Notes under the pieces: model-generated
Database searches by the model: none
Told to the model about the DNA's origin: nothing
The model's input: only the letters and a program-made list of their open reading frames with translations
Made by a program: the position numbers and the translations under genes
Source of the DNA: Lactobacillaceae bacterium
GTDB lineage: Bacteria > Bacillota > Bacilli > Lactobacillales > Lactobacillaceae
Assembly (NCBI GenBank): GCA_031289615.1
Contig: JAITPD010000023.1
Location: 1 to 39,509 of the forward strand
DNA length: 39,509 bases
Direction: 5' to 3'
In this document: piece by piece, positions 17,530 through 26,296 of the stretch
Layout of the letters: each line of letters opens with the position of its first letter
Numbering within the stretch: position 1 is the stretch's first letter

Positions 17530-18306
17530 ATGAATAAGAAGATTATTGCTGGTGCTTTGACGATTTTAACTGTTGCTTCGACTGGAATTGTGGCTTCATC
17601 AACAAGCGCGTCTACAATCACAAAAGGTACGTTAACAGTTGGGTTAGAAGGAACATACGCGCCATTCTCATACAGAAAAGATGGTAAGTTAACAGGTTAT
17701 GAAGTGGACGTTGCCACAGATGTCGCTAAGAAGCTCAAGCTGAAGCCTAAATTTGTGCAAACCAAGTGGGATTCATTGATTGCTGGACTGGGTTCAAATC
17801 GTTACGACGTGGTTTTCAATAACGTTGGGATTACTAAAGAACGCAAGGAACATTATTTGTTTTCGACACCTTATTTGTATTCTAAAACGGTCTTGATTGA
17901 AAAGTCAGATGACAATATGACGAGCTTGAAAGATATTAAAGGCAAGAGCTTTGCGCAATCGACCACTTCAAATTATGGTAAATTGGCCAAAGATAATGGG
18001 GCAAAGATTGTTGCGGTTCCAGGAATGGTTGAGGCGATGAGCTTGATTGAATCTGGCCGGGCCGATGGTGAATTAAACGACAAGGGAGCCTTTGCAATGT
18101 GGCAAAAGGAAAATCCAGATGCCAAGGTTAAAGCTGTTGATTTGAGTGCAAAAGAAGCTCCAGCAGTTCCAGCTGCACCACTTTTGAACAAGAAAAACGT
18201 GAAGCTGCAAAAACAAATTAATAAGGCTTTGAAAGAATTGAAGGCAGACGGAACTTTGAAGAAGCTTTCTGAAGAGTATTTCAACGCTGATTTGACCAAA
18301 AAATAA
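17530..18306 (+). CDS. tcyA: Amino acid (cystine-type) ABC transporter substrate-binding protein
   Basis: This 258-residue family 3 solute-binding protein has an N-terminal signal sequence (about 1-28), then LTVGLEGTYAPFSYRKDGKLTGYEVDVA, the classic start of polar amino acid binding proteins, and later FNNVGITKERK and a GELNDKGAF region. The cystine assignment is tentative. There is no cysteine anywhere, so it lacks the lipobox expected for a Gram-positive lipoprotein and may be anchored by its uncleaved signal helix. GAGGAG precedes the ATG. The permease gene follows after 80 bp, and no ATPase gene lies nearby. Confidence 0.85.
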   Translation: MNKKIIAGALTILTVASTGIVASSTSASTITKGTLTVGLEGTYAPFSYRKDGKLTGYEVDVATDVAKKLKLKPKFVQTKWDSLIAGLGSNRYDVVFNNVGITKERKEHYLFSTPYLYSKTVLIEKSDDNMTSLKDIKGKSFAQSTTSNYGKLAKDNGAKIVAVPGMVEAMSLIESGRADGELNDKGAFAMWQKENPDAKVKAVDLSAKEAPAVPAAPLLNKKNVKLQKQINKALKELKADGTLKKLSEEYFNADLTKK

Positions 18307-18386
18307 AATATGTAAAAATTAATCAACCAAGTCAAAGTAACAGCTGGCTTGGTGTATACATAAATCAAAGGAGCACAGGCAGACCA

Positions 18387-19082
18387 ATGACAGAATTCAT
18401 CCACTTAGCGATCCGTTATTTACCAGACTTATTTAAGGCGGCACTCATTTACACATTACCATTAACAGCAATTTCATTTGTGATTGGAGTAATTATTGCA
18501 ACGATAACCGCCATGATTCGAATCACCCATCAGCCAGAAAGGTTTCTCGCAAAAATTATTGTTAAAATTCTGAAAATAATTGCCGGATTTTACGTGTGGG
18601 TCTTTCGTTCAACCCCGATGATTGTGCAATTGTTTATCGTTTTTTATGGTTTGCCAAATGCGCACATTGATTTGTTTTCAAATGCGTGGGTCAGCGCAAT
18701 TACGGTCTTTTCGCTCAACACAGGGGCCTATGCTTCAGAAAGCATCCGAGCAGCGATTTTATCTGTTGATACTGGACAAAAAGAGGCAGCAATGTCGCTT
18801 GGAATGTCAAATTTGCAGGCGTACTGGAATATTATTTTACCGCAGGCTGCTCGCATCGCAGTACCGCCCTTGAGCAATTCTTTAATCTCGCTAGTTAAGG
18901 ATACGTCATTAGCAAGTGTCATCACGATTGTCGAAACATTTTATCTGAGCCAACAGATTGCTGCACAAAACTATCAAATTCTTTCGATGTATCTGTTGGT
19001 CGCCATCGTCTATGCGGTCATAACAACGATTTTAACGGTCGGTCAGCGCCATTTGGAACTCTATACGTCTCGTTATCTTTAA
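18387..19082 (+). CDS. tcyB: Amino acid ABC transporter permease
   Basis: This 231-residue HisM-type permease has about five membrane helices. FRSTPMIVQLFIVFYGLP and the EAA loop EAAMSLGMSNLQAYWNIILPQA are diagnostic of polar amino acid permeases. The ribosome binding site AAGGAG at 18368-18373 is 13 nt before the ATG, longer than usual. An inverted repeat (ACCAAG 18326-18331 with CTTGGT 18348-18353) without a U-tract lies in the gap and may set transcript stability. The matching ATPase must be encoded elsewhere. Confidence 0.9.
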   Translation: MTEFIHLAIRYLPDLFKAALIYTLPLTAISFVIGVIIATITAMIRITHQPERFLAKIIVKILKIIAGFYVWVFRSTPMIVQLFIVFYGLPNAHIDLFSNAWVSAITVFSLNTGAYASESIRAAILSVDTGQKEAAMSLGMSNLQAYWNIILPQAARIAVPPLSNSLISLVKDTSLASVITIVETFYLSQQIAAQNYQILSMYLLVAIVYAVITTILTVGQRHLELYTSRYL

Positions 19083-19123
19083 AACGCTATACAGGCCTGC
19101 AAGGGAGCGAAATAGAGCGAATA

Positions 19124-19158
19124 AAAAAATTCTCGGAGAAGTTAGCCGAGAATTTTTT
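19124..19158. terminator. Bidirectional terminator between the permease and the Spx-like gene
   Basis: AAAATTCTCGG pairs with CCGAGAATTTT, with A-tract and T-tract on the two sides, between convergent genes. Confidence 0.88.
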
Positions 19159-19159
19159 G

Positions 19160-19588
19160 TTAATTTGAGTTAGCATCCAGTTCTTCAGCCTTTGAAAGCA
19201 ATGAAGCTAATTCGTCTTTTCGCCGATCGCGGGGAATAAACATTCCAAGCATATCTTCGTTGATCCCGGCCATCACGCGTTTAACTTTGTTGTCAGCCTC
19301 GTATTCAACGGTTAGAGGAGACTTGAGTGCTTGGTTTGGTGCTGCAATCACGTCATTGATCGTCCAGTCATCAATCGACATTCCGCGTGGATTTTTAAAA
19401 ATTGTTGCCTCTGGATCTTCTGCGGCACAAATTTGGCGCATCGTTGAAACTTCAACTGGCAAAGCTGATGAATCTTTTAATTGAACGACATTGTAGGGCA
19501 AGTTGTTTCTGTCAAAAAAATCGACCACCGCTTTGAGGGCATTTAGAGCTGAAGAGCGGTGGGAGAATGAATATACTGTAACTGGCAT
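19160..19588 (-). CDS. Spx/ArsC-family protein without redox cysteines
   Basis: This 142-residue protein follows the ArsC/Spx fold: an N-terminal beta strand MPVTVYSF, a middle ATIFKNPRG region, and the C-terminal GINEDMLGMFIPRDRR that mirrors the GYNEDEIRRFLPR of Spx. The CxxC redox switch near the N-terminus is replaced by SHRSS, so direct thiol sensing is unlikely. Start 19588 is preferred because GGGGA lies 9 nt upstream; an ATG at 19603 has a poorer site. Spx proteins bind the RNA polymerase alpha subunit to alter transcription under stress; whether this variant does so is unknown. Confidence 0.7.
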   Translation of the reverse strand: MPVTVYSFSHRSSALNALKAVVDFFDRNNLPYNVVQLKDSSALPVEVSTMRQICAAEDPEATIFKNPRGMSIDDWTINDVIAAPNQALKSPLTVEYEADNKVKRVMAGINEDMLGMFIPRDRRKDELASLLSKAEELDANSN

Positions 19589-19780
19589 AATCTGTGTCCC
19601 CATTTTCCATATTTTAATACTACTAATTATTATAGTTTATGGTCATTCCGTCAAGTATAAGTCATGTTTTTATTCAACAAAGTTTATTAATCAAGAAAAT
19701 AGCTTGCATGATTTGGTACAATTAAATTATGAAACTGCGTAACGCTAGGGTGACAAGCGTTACAAATAAGGAGGAGCCTG

Positions 19781-21109
19781 ATGACTGAATATAAATTTGA
19801 CTTGGTAGTGATTGGGGCTGGCCCAGCTGGTTTGGCGGCAGCGTATGAAGCTAAACAACTTGGCAAAAATGTGGCAATCTTGGAAGAATATATGTGGGGT
19901 GGAACGTGTCCAAATTATGGTTGCGATCCTAAGAAAATTTTGTTGAGTGCTGTTGAAGGGATCAAACGCGAACAGGCGATGCAAACGCGAGGATTAAAAG
20001 GACCGTTAGCAATTGATTGGCCAGCATTGATGGCGTACAAGCAAGAATACGTTGATGCTGTTAATCCGCGTAAAATCAGCGGGCTCGAAGCTGCTCAAAT
20101 TAAGCATTTTTACGGGCATGCAACCTTTATTGATGAGCAGTCAGTTTCAATCGCCGGCGATACTATTACGGCGGATAAGTGGATTATTGCTGTCGGGCAA
20201 AGTCCTAAGAAACTTGATTTTCCAGGTGCTGAACTAACGGAAGATAACGAGGACTTTTTGAATCTACCAACGATGCCAGAGGATGTCACGTTTATCGGTG
20301 GCGGATATATTGGCGTCGAGTTTGCAAATATTAGTAATGTAGCTGGAGCACATGTTCGGGTGATTACGCGCAGTGAAACAATTTTGCATGAATTCGATCA
20401 AGTTTTGGTGCAACAAATGATTGAGAATATGACCAATGAAGGCGTCGAATGGCATTTTAATCAACAGGTCCGTCAAATTGAACGAGCTAATGGACGATTA
20501 TTAGTAACATTGAATGACGGAACGCAATTCAGTACTGACAAGGTTTATGCAACGGCGGGGCGAGTTGGCAATACTCAAAAGTTGAAATTGAAAAATGCCG
20601 GCGTTAAATATCGTGATACTGGTATTTTAGTAAATGAATATCTGCAAACCAGCAATCCAAATATTTATGCAGTCGGTGATGTGGCGGAAAGTCCGGTCCC
20701 TAAACTAGTGCCAGTTGGTAACTATGAAGGACGCTATGTTGTGCGGCTTTTGGCGGGGAGCGAATCTCAGCCTATTCAATATCCAACCATTCCTGTCGTG
20801 GTGTTTGGAACACCGCGAATTGCACAAACTGGCATCGGGATTGAAGAAGCAAAGCGCCGAGGTTATCGCATTACAGACATTGATATGAGTAAAGTGATTA
20901 CCTTCTTCCGTTATCATGATCAGGTGCGGGTTCGTACAGCAATTGATGATGACGGTTTGATTGTTGGGGCAAGCATCATTGCTAGTGAAGCTGAAGAATT
21001 ATTGAATTATTTTGTGACTGCAATCAATGAAAAGCGGACTTTGCATGAAACGCAGGCGAATATTTACGCTTATCCATCACTTGGAAGTGAATTTGCAATA
21101 TTTTATTAG
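19781..21109 (+). CDS. FAD-dependent pyridine nucleotide-disulfide oxidoreductase (glutathione-reductase-like)
   Basis: This 442-residue flavoprotein has an FAD-binding GAGPAGLAAA at residues 12-21, an active-site disulfide GGTCPNYGC with Cys43 and Cys48, a second nucleotide motif FIGGGYIGVEFANI and the FAD motif NIYAVGDVAE. The C-terminal half has a dimerisation domain. The CPNYGC spacing is that of glutathione reductase or related disulfide reductases rather than NADH oxidase. AAGGAGG precedes the ATG. The divergent Spx-like gene and nearby cystine transporter fit a thiol-homeostasis role, which is inference. Confidence 0.88.
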   Translation: MTEYKFDLVVIGAGPAGLAAAYEAKQLGKNVAILEEYMWGGTCPNYGCDPKKILLSAVEGIKREQAMQTRGLKGPLAIDWPALMAYKQEYVDAVNPRKISGLEAAQIKHFYGHATFIDEQSVSIAGDTITADKWIIAVGQSPKKLDFPGAELTEDNEDFLNLPTMPEDVTFIGGGYIGVEFANISNVAGAHVRVITRSETILHEFDQVLVQQMIENMTNEGVEWHFNQQVRQIERANGRLLVTLNDGTQFSTDKVYATAGRVGNTQKLKLKNAGVKYRDTGILVNEYLQTSNPNIYAVGDVAESPVPKLVPVGNYEGRYVVRLLAGSESQPIQYPTIPVVVFGTPRIAQTGIGIEEAKRRGYRITDIDMSKVITFFRYHDQVRVRTAIDDDGLIVGASIIASEAEELLNYFVTAINEKRTLHETQANIYAYPSLGSEFAIFY

Positions 21110-21120
21110 TACCCGTTTCG

Positions 21121-21129
21121 TGGTATACT
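21121..21129 (+). promoter_or_regulatory. Extended -10 promoter for yidC
   Basis: TGG followed by TATACT forms an extended -10; the -35 region is TTTTAT at 17 bp. The element overlaps the end of the preceding gene region and lies 37 bp before the yidC ATG. Confidence 0.5.
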
Positions 21130-21166
21130 TTTATAATTAAATTAAAAGTAGAGAGAATTAAAAACA

Positions 21167-22171
21167 ATGAAAATTAAAGGGCTTACCCCAATCTTATTAA
21201 TCATTTTGGTCGTACTATTTTTCACAGGACATATCTATTTCCTATCACCATATTTGGCAAACTTCATGAACATTGTTGAACAGATGCTCCATGATTCAAA
21301 TGCGATTGGTTGGTCAATTTTGGTTTTGACGTTCGTTGTTCGACTAGTGTTATTGCCAATGCAACTGCATCAATCGCGCAACATGACGATTCAACAAGAA
21401 AAAATGCGTTTGTTGCAACCACAATTAAAAAAGGTGCAAGACGCGCAAAAGTCAGCTGAGACGCAAGAAGAAAAGATGAACGCTTCACAAGCGATGATGC
21501 ACATTTACCGCGAAAACAATGTGTCGATGCTTGGAGGAATGAATTTTTCAACCTTGATTATCCAATGGCCAATCTTTTCAGGTTTGTATGCGGCGATCAA
21601 TCCGCATATCATAGGAGGATGGGAAAAGATGGATTGGGCCGTGCGCCAAGCTTCTGAAATCAAAGGTGCTTCATTCTTTGGAATTCAACTAGCACAACAT
21701 AGTCTGTGGCTAGCAATTGCAACTGGTGTCGTTTACTTGGCCCAAGCGTACTTGTCAATGATTGGAATTCCAGAAGAACAAAAGAAGCAAATGCAAACGA
21801 TGTCGTTGATGATGCCAATCATGATGTTTGCAATGACTTACTTCACCAACTCTGGGGTAGGCCTCTACTTCTTTGGTGGAGCGATTATCATGATCTTGCA
21901 AACGTTGGTAATTAACTATTGGCGTCCATATTTGCGTAAACAAGTGGCAGAATCATTTACGGTTAAAGACGTTGTGGATGATGCATTAGCTGGAAAGATT
22001 CAAGCTCCAGAACCAACTGGATTTATGGCAAAGATGGCAGCGAATGCTCAACAGCAACAGGCAACACCTAAAGATGTGACGCCAGCAAATGAGTCTGATC
22101 AACAAGCTGACAGCGAACGACTTTCAAACCGCGAACGCAATCGTAAAATTCAACAAGACAAGCAAAAATAA
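21167..22171 (+). CDS. yidC: Membrane protein insertase YidC/OxaA
   Basis: This 334-residue membrane insertase has five predicted helices, the cytoplasmic coiled-coil after VVRLVLLPMQLHQSRNMT, the NFSTLIIQWPIFSGLYAAI helix and LMMPIMMFAMTYFTNSGVGLYF. The conserved hydrophilic-groove arginine is present in VVRL. The N-terminus VVLFFTGHIYFLSP lacks the lipobox cysteine found in most Gram-positive YidC proteins, so it is probably not lipidated. The C-terminal tail is rich in Q and charged residues. It is probably one of two YidC paralogues in the cell. Confidence 0.93.
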   Translation: MKIKGLTPILLIILVVLFFTGHIYFLSPYLANFMNIVEQMLHDSNAIGWSILVLTFVVRLVLLPMQLHQSRNMTIQQEKMRLLQPQLKKVQDAQKSAETQEEKMNASQAMMHIYRENNVSMLGGMNFSTLIIQWPIFSGLYAAINPHIIGGWEKMDWAVRQASEIKGASFFGIQLAQHSLWLAIATGVVYLAQAYLSMIGIPEEQKKQMQTMSLMMPIMMFAMTYFTNSGVGLYFFGGAIIMILQTLVINYWRPYLRKQVAESFTVKDVVDDALAGKIQAPEPTGFMAKMAANAQQQQATPKDVTPANESDQQADSERLSNRERNRKIQQDKQK

Positions 22172-22183
22172 TTGAGACAAATT

Positions 22184-22223
22184 GGGACCGGGATACCTTT
22201 AGTAGAGTTGTCCCGGTTTCTTG
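22184..22223 (+). terminator. Intrinsic terminator after yidC
   Basis: ACCGGGA pairs with TCCCGGT around an 17-nt loop and is followed by TTCTT. Confidence 0.75.
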
Positions 22224-22278
22224 GCATAGTTTTTAGTATAATATAGGCAAAGAACTATTTTAGCAGGAGGATTTCAAC

Positions 22279-23094
22279 ATGGACATGGCGGATTATTTCA
22301 CGACTCGTTATCCTGATTTACATGGAAAAACGGCCGTAGTGACTGGGAGCTCATCTGGAATTGGTGAGGCAATTGCGCGACACATGGGTTCTGAAGGAAT
22401 GAATGTGGTCATTAATTATTACACAGCGGACGATCGAGCAATTCAAGGAATTATTTATTTGATTGAAGAATCTGGCGGGCATGCGGTTGCTGTCAAAGCT
22501 GATGTTGGGACCGAAGAAGGCGTGCAGGCCATTTATGACAAAGCAATCGAAGCGTTCGGAGATTTGGACGTGTGGGTCAACAATGCTGGCTTTGAGATTC
22601 AAGGTGACACTCACACGGTCGAGTACAAAGATTGGCAGCGCGTGATTCACGTGGACTTGGATGGCGTTTTTCTTGGAACCAAAATTGCGATTAACCATTT
22701 CATCAAGCACAATAAACCTGGAAACATCTTAAACACGTCATCAATTCATGATGTGATTCCTTGGCCAACGTATGCTTCATATTCGACAGCTAAGGCCGGT
22801 GTGTTGATGTTTACTAAAACAACAGCCTTGGAATATGCAGATCGTGGCATTCGGATTAACGCGATTTCTCCAGGAGCGCTTGAGACACCAATCAATGCAG
22901 AACGATTCGCTGATCCAGCAGTGCGTAAAGACACCACGGATATGATTCCAATGAAAAAGATTGGTGATCCAATTGACGTGGCCAATGCTGCTGTCTGGCT
23001 AATCTCATCAGAAGCGTCATATATCACAGGTACCACGCTCTACATTGATGGTGGAATTACTTTGTACAACGAATTTCAAGGAGGACGCGGATAA
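22279..23094 (+). CDS. Short-chain dehydrogenase, glucose 1-dehydrogenase-like
   Basis: This 271-residue SDR has the cofactor motif TGSSSGIG (22-29), NNAG at 101-104, a catalytic serine at 154/155, and YSTAK with Tyr168 and Lys172. The C-terminal YIDGGITLYNEFQGGRG resembles the glucose 1-dehydrogenase branch. The true substrate is uncertain; glucose or another polyol is plausible. AGGAGG lies 8 nt before the ATG. Its stop overlaps the start of the thioredoxin gene. Confidence 0.88.
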   Translation: MDMADYFTTRYPDLHGKTAVVTGSSSGIGEAIARHMGSEGMNVVINYYTADDRAIQGIIYLIEESGGHAVAVKADVGTEEGVQAIYDKAIEAFGDLDVWVNNAGFEIQGDTHTVEYKDWQRVIHVDLDGVFLGTKIAINHFIKHNKPGNILNTSSIHDVIPWPTYASYSTAKAGVLMFTKTTALEYADRGIRINAISPGALETPINAERFADPAVRKDTTDMIPMKKIGDPIDVANAAVWLISSEASYITGTTLYIDGGITLYNEFQGGRG

Positions 23095-23426
23095 TGGAAT
23101 TTTATCAACCAGAAGTTAATTCTGATCAAGTTGTTTTGGACCAACTGAAGCAACCAGGCAAGCAAGTAATGTTTTTAACTGCCGACTGGTGTGGAGATTG
23201 TAAGGCAATTAAGCCGTTTGTTCAACAATTTAAGACTCAAGTTGAAGAGAGTGGATTTGGTTGGATTGACGCCGATCGTGATGAAAATTTAGCAATTGCC
23301 AAAGAACAAAATCTCAGAGGAATTCCAGCCTTTGTCTTGTTTGAAGATGGGCAACAAATTAAGCATATTGGCGATGGGCAACGTTTGAGTCCTAAAGAAA
23401 TTGAATCATTCTTAGCTGCGATTTAA
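23094..23426 (+). CDS. Thioredoxin family protein
   Basis: This 110-residue thioredoxin-fold protein has the redox motif WCGDC with Cys33 and Cys36, the cis-proline motif GIPAF and a C-terminal helix. The GD dipeptide between the cysteines differs from the GP of canonical thioredoxin, as in several stand-alone Trx-like reductases of lactic acid bacteria. It starts on the last base of the SDR stop (TAATG), so the two are co-translated, and the flippase gene follows after 18 bp. Confidence 0.9.
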   Translation: MEFYQPEVNSDQVVLDQLKQPGKQVMFLTADWCGDCKAIKPFVQQFKTQVEESGFGWIDADRDENLAIAKEQNLRGIPAFVLFEDGQQIKHIGDGQRLSPKEIESFLAAI

Positions 23427-23444
23427 CTAGAAAGAGGAGGGAAC

Positions 23445-24914
23445 ATGCGCGGGTTACGAGATTATTTTAATCAAGTCAGTTACGAATTAATGAATGTGAT
23501 CATTACATTAATTCCTTTGGCGTACCTTGCGCACGTTTTAGGCAATATCGGGCTTGGAGTTGCAGCGCTGGCGATCGGAACCGCAGAACTGTTGATATTA
23601 TTGCTCATGAGTCCAACCGCATTCTATGGACAGTGGCACCTCTCTAATCATCGCAACGAAATCTCTGCTGATGCGCCAATCTTTTGGAATACGATGTTAA
23701 TTCATCTGCTGATGAGCTTGGTTGCCGGAGCTGGGTTAATTGCGATCATCTGGTTTGGGCAAAGTAATCAAACATTTGAGCTGTATCATTATCCTTTAGC
23801 GTTATCTGCGCTGTTAATCTTAGGAAGCTTGCTAGACATTTCGTGGTATTTTATTGGAACAGGGCATCATTTGAAGGCGATTTTGCAGTCATCTTCGACC
23901 AAAATTGTTTTCCTGATGCTGATTCTGATCGTCGTTAAGCAGAGTGGTGATGCGGATGCTTATATTTTATTGGTAGGCGTGATGCGGATTTTTGGAAACA
24001 GCATTTTGTGGTTCCAACTACCTAAACACATCTTTACCCGCGTTCAGTTGCATCCATGGCAATATTTGAGCGGAATCTTCCTAATTGCTACATCAGTCTT
24101 TGGTGTTGAATTATATACACTTGTTGGCCGTTTGATAGTGCCATTCTTTCATAACGATGTGGAAAGCTGGCTGGGTTATTACAGTGCTGCATTAAGCTTA
24201 AATCAAGTCGCAATTGTATTAGTTGCTACAATTGGAATGAGTACGATGCCACGCTTTTATAGGATTTATCGCCAAAATGATTATGCAAAATTAATTGAAC
24301 ACATTGATAATGCCGTCGAATCAGTGACAGCCTTTGCCGTTCCGTTGATGTTTGGAACTGCTGCAACGGCGGTGACGTTTACGACATGGTTCTTGGGACC
24401 TGATTTTAGAGAAGTTGGTCTAATGATGGCTATGTTGTCGCCGCTGATATTGCTTTTAGGATGGAACACCATTCTCGGCGGCCAATTTTTACGATTAGCG
24501 CAACGAAGCCAAGTGATGACATTAACACTAATCATGGGGTTTATCATTAATTTGGGCTTAGACTTCCTGCTAATTCCACGCTATGGGTTATTTGGTGCAA
24601 TTTACGCTGTAATCATTGCCGAACTAAGCATCTTTGGCGTTCAGCTATTCTTTGCGCGAGATGTCATCGCTTTTGGCCGAATTGTTGTCCTAACTTCTAA
24701 ATACATTGTCAACGGATTGTTTATGTATCTAGTCATTGTGGTTTCTTCGACTAATATGACAGCCATTCCTTCAACCACTGTTTTCCAATTGTTTATCGGA
24801 ATTGTCGTCTACGTGATTGGAATTCTACTTTTACGAAGCAACTTGGTAGACAAGACTTGGCAGATTGCTTATGAATATTGGGCGTTTATTCGGCAAAAAA
24901 GCCACAAAAACTAA
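23445..24914 (+). CDS. Polysaccharide flippase (MOP/PST superfamily)
   Basis: This 489-residue protein has about 12-14 membrane helices and resembles Wzx-like polysaccharide transporters: YELMNVIITLIPLAYLAHVLG near the start and GPDFREVGLMMAMLSPLILLLGWNTILGGQFL in the middle. The substrate lipid-linked sugar is unknown. It stands alone, with no glycosyltransferases or polymerase nearby. GAGGAGGG precedes the ATG, and it may be co-transcribed with the SDR and thioredoxin genes. Confidence 0.8.
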   Translation: MRGLRDYFNQVSYELMNVIITLIPLAYLAHVLGNIGLGVAALAIGTAELLILLLMSPTAFYGQWHLSNHRNEISADAPIFWNTMLIHLLMSLVAGAGLIAIIWFGQSNQTFELYHYPLALSALLILGSLLDISWYFIGTGHHLKAILQSSSTKIVFLMLILIVVKQSGDADAYILLVGVMRIFGNSILWFQLPKHIFTRVQLHPWQYLSGIFLIATSVFGVELYTLVGRLIVPFFHNDVESWLGYYSAALSLNQVAIVLVATIGMSTMPRFYRIYRQNDYAKLIEHIDNAVESVTAFAVPLMFGTAATAVTFTTWFLGPDFREVGLMMAMLSPLILLLGWNTILGGQFLRLAQRSQVMTLTLIMGFIINLGLDFLLIPRYGLFGAIYAVIIAELSIFGVQLFFARDVIAFGRIVVLTSKYIVNGLFMYLVIVVSSTNMTAIPSTTVFQLFIGIVVYVIGILLLRSNLVDKTWQIAYEYWAFIRQKSHKN

Positions 24915-24945
24915 AAAAGGCCTGAACATTTTGATATGTTTAAGC
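24914..24945 (-). terminator. Intrinsic terminator after dacA
   Basis: Read on the minus strand, CTTAAACAT pairs with ATGTTCAGG (one mismatch, one wobble) and is followed by CCTTTTTT. It lies just downstream of the dacA stop and slightly overlaps the end of the convergent flippase gene. Confidence 0.65.
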
Positions 24946-24948
24946 GAT

Positions 24949-26196
24949 TTATTTAAAAATATTTCGAATCCAGTCGCCAATCTTTTCATAGATTGACGGC
25001 TTTTCTTCAACCTTTTGAACAGAAACGAATGAAAGTTTTGGAGCTTTGCCAAGATAATCAGTAATTCCAGCGCTATTGAATTGTAATTCGGCACGCGCCA
25101 CTATTTCATCTTTATCAATTGGCGCAATCAGTGGAATGCTGTAAATCAAGTTTTTAGTATCAGGTTGAACTGTTTCATTTTTTGGAATGAAGAGATAGAC
25201 AGGCTTTTGAAGAACAAGTTTAACATTCTGTGGATGAGCATTTTTGACCGTGACGCTTTGATTAAATGTCTTTGTATCGTATTTTGTCAGCTTGGCTTGC
25301 GCATCTGTCTGAGTCAAAAGCTCTTTAGTTTGATCAAAAACCTGTAAATATTTAGAATCCTTGCCAGTGTCCAAGACGACAGTGATTACTTGACGTGTTT
25401 GATATGTTGCAATGCCGACAAAAGTAGTGCCATCATTAGCGGTCAATCCTGTTTTTAGCCCAGTGAAATTATAACTAGTTGCAGCCCCAATGATTGGCAT
25501 GGTTGACTTTAATTGGATTGGATGTCCGCGGATTCCAGGAAAGCTGACTTCTTTTTGCGAACTAACTTTTAAAATCTCTGGATATTTTTGTACTAAATGG
25601 TGCGCAATGATCGCAACGTCGCGGGCCGACAATTTGTTTTCAGCGTCATCGGGCAAGCTTTTATTCTTCAAATTTTCTAAGCTTCCGTTGGGCAATCCAG
25701 AGGCAGTAACCAGGTTTACGCCGGTAATGCCCCAAGTTGATATTAGTTGGTCAGCCTTTTGATAAAACTTACTTTGCGAACCAGCCACGACTTCGGCCAA
25801 AACCATTGCGGTAGAGTTAGAAGAGGGGAGCATGGCGGCGTTGATGAGGTCTGCGACTGAATATTCCCGACCTTCAGCCAGAGGCGTATTTGCGACTGAT
25901 GAATCTTGGCTAAACGTCGCTAATTCTTTTGAAACTTTGACAGGTGTTTCCAGCGTGATTTTGCCTTCTGAGATCATTTCTTCAATCATGTACACCACAA
26001 TTAATTTTGAAATTGAAGCAATTGGCAATTTCTCAGAACCATTTTTTTCAGCAATGACTTGACCAGTTTTAAAATCAACCAGCAGAGCAGCACGCGCTTC
26101 TACATTCGGCGTGAAAATGGCCGCAGATCCGCTCGTTGGAACTAATAAACTCAACGTAATGATGATAATCCCCAAAAGTACTTTGATTTTTTGCAT
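24949..26196 (-). CDS. dacA: D-alanyl-D-alanine carboxypeptidase (PBP5-like)
   Basis: This 415-residue penicillin-binding protein trims D-Ala from peptidoglycan stem peptides. The signal sequence ends near TSGSAA (about residue 25). The active-site motifs are SISK (Ser61, Lys64), SSN (Ser124, Asn126) and KTG in FTGLKTGLT. A PBP5 C-terminal beta domain follows, and the end YEKIGDWIRNIFK looks like the amphipathic membrane anchor. Start 26196 is chosen for the AAGGGG site 7 nt before it, in preference to an ATG nine codons upstream. Confidence 0.93.
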   Translation of the reverse strand: MQKIKVLLGIIIITLSLLVPTSGSAAIFTPNVEARAALLVDFKTGQVIAEKNGSEKLPIASISKLIVVYMIEEMISEGKITLETPVKVSKELATFSQDSSVANTPLAEGREYSVADLINAAMLPSSNSTAMVLAEVVAGSQSKFYQKADQLISTWGITGVNLVTASGLPNGSLENLKNKSLPDDAENKLSARDVAIIAHHLVQKYPEILKVSSQKEVSFPGIRGHPIQLKSTMPIIGAATSYNFTGLKTGLTANDGTTFVGIATYQTRQVITVVLDTGKDSKYLQVFDQTKELLTQTDAQAKLTKYDTKTFNQSVTVKNAHPQNVKLVLQKPVYLFIPKNETVQPDTKNLIYSIPLIAPIDKDEIVARAELQFNSAGITDYLGKAPKLSFVSVQKVEEKPSIYEKIGDWIRNIFK

Positions 26197-26253
26197 TGTT
26201 TTCCCCTTAAAACTTAGAATCACTTATTTTAGTATGCCATAAATTAAGGCATG

Positions 26254-26290
26254 AAAAAAGGGCCGGCCACAAAATTTGCAACAGCCCTTA
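26254..26290 (-). terminator. Intrinsic terminator after pyrD
   Basis: On the minus strand AAGGGC pairs with GCCCTT, which runs into TTTTTT. The loop is long and partly self-complementary, so the strength is uncertain. Confidence 0.6.
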
Positions 26291-26296
26291 ATTAAT

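Noticed and set aside
18326-18353. Terminator between the binding protein and permease genes
   Set aside because: The 6-bp stem is not followed by a U-tract, so at most it is a partial or stability hairpin.
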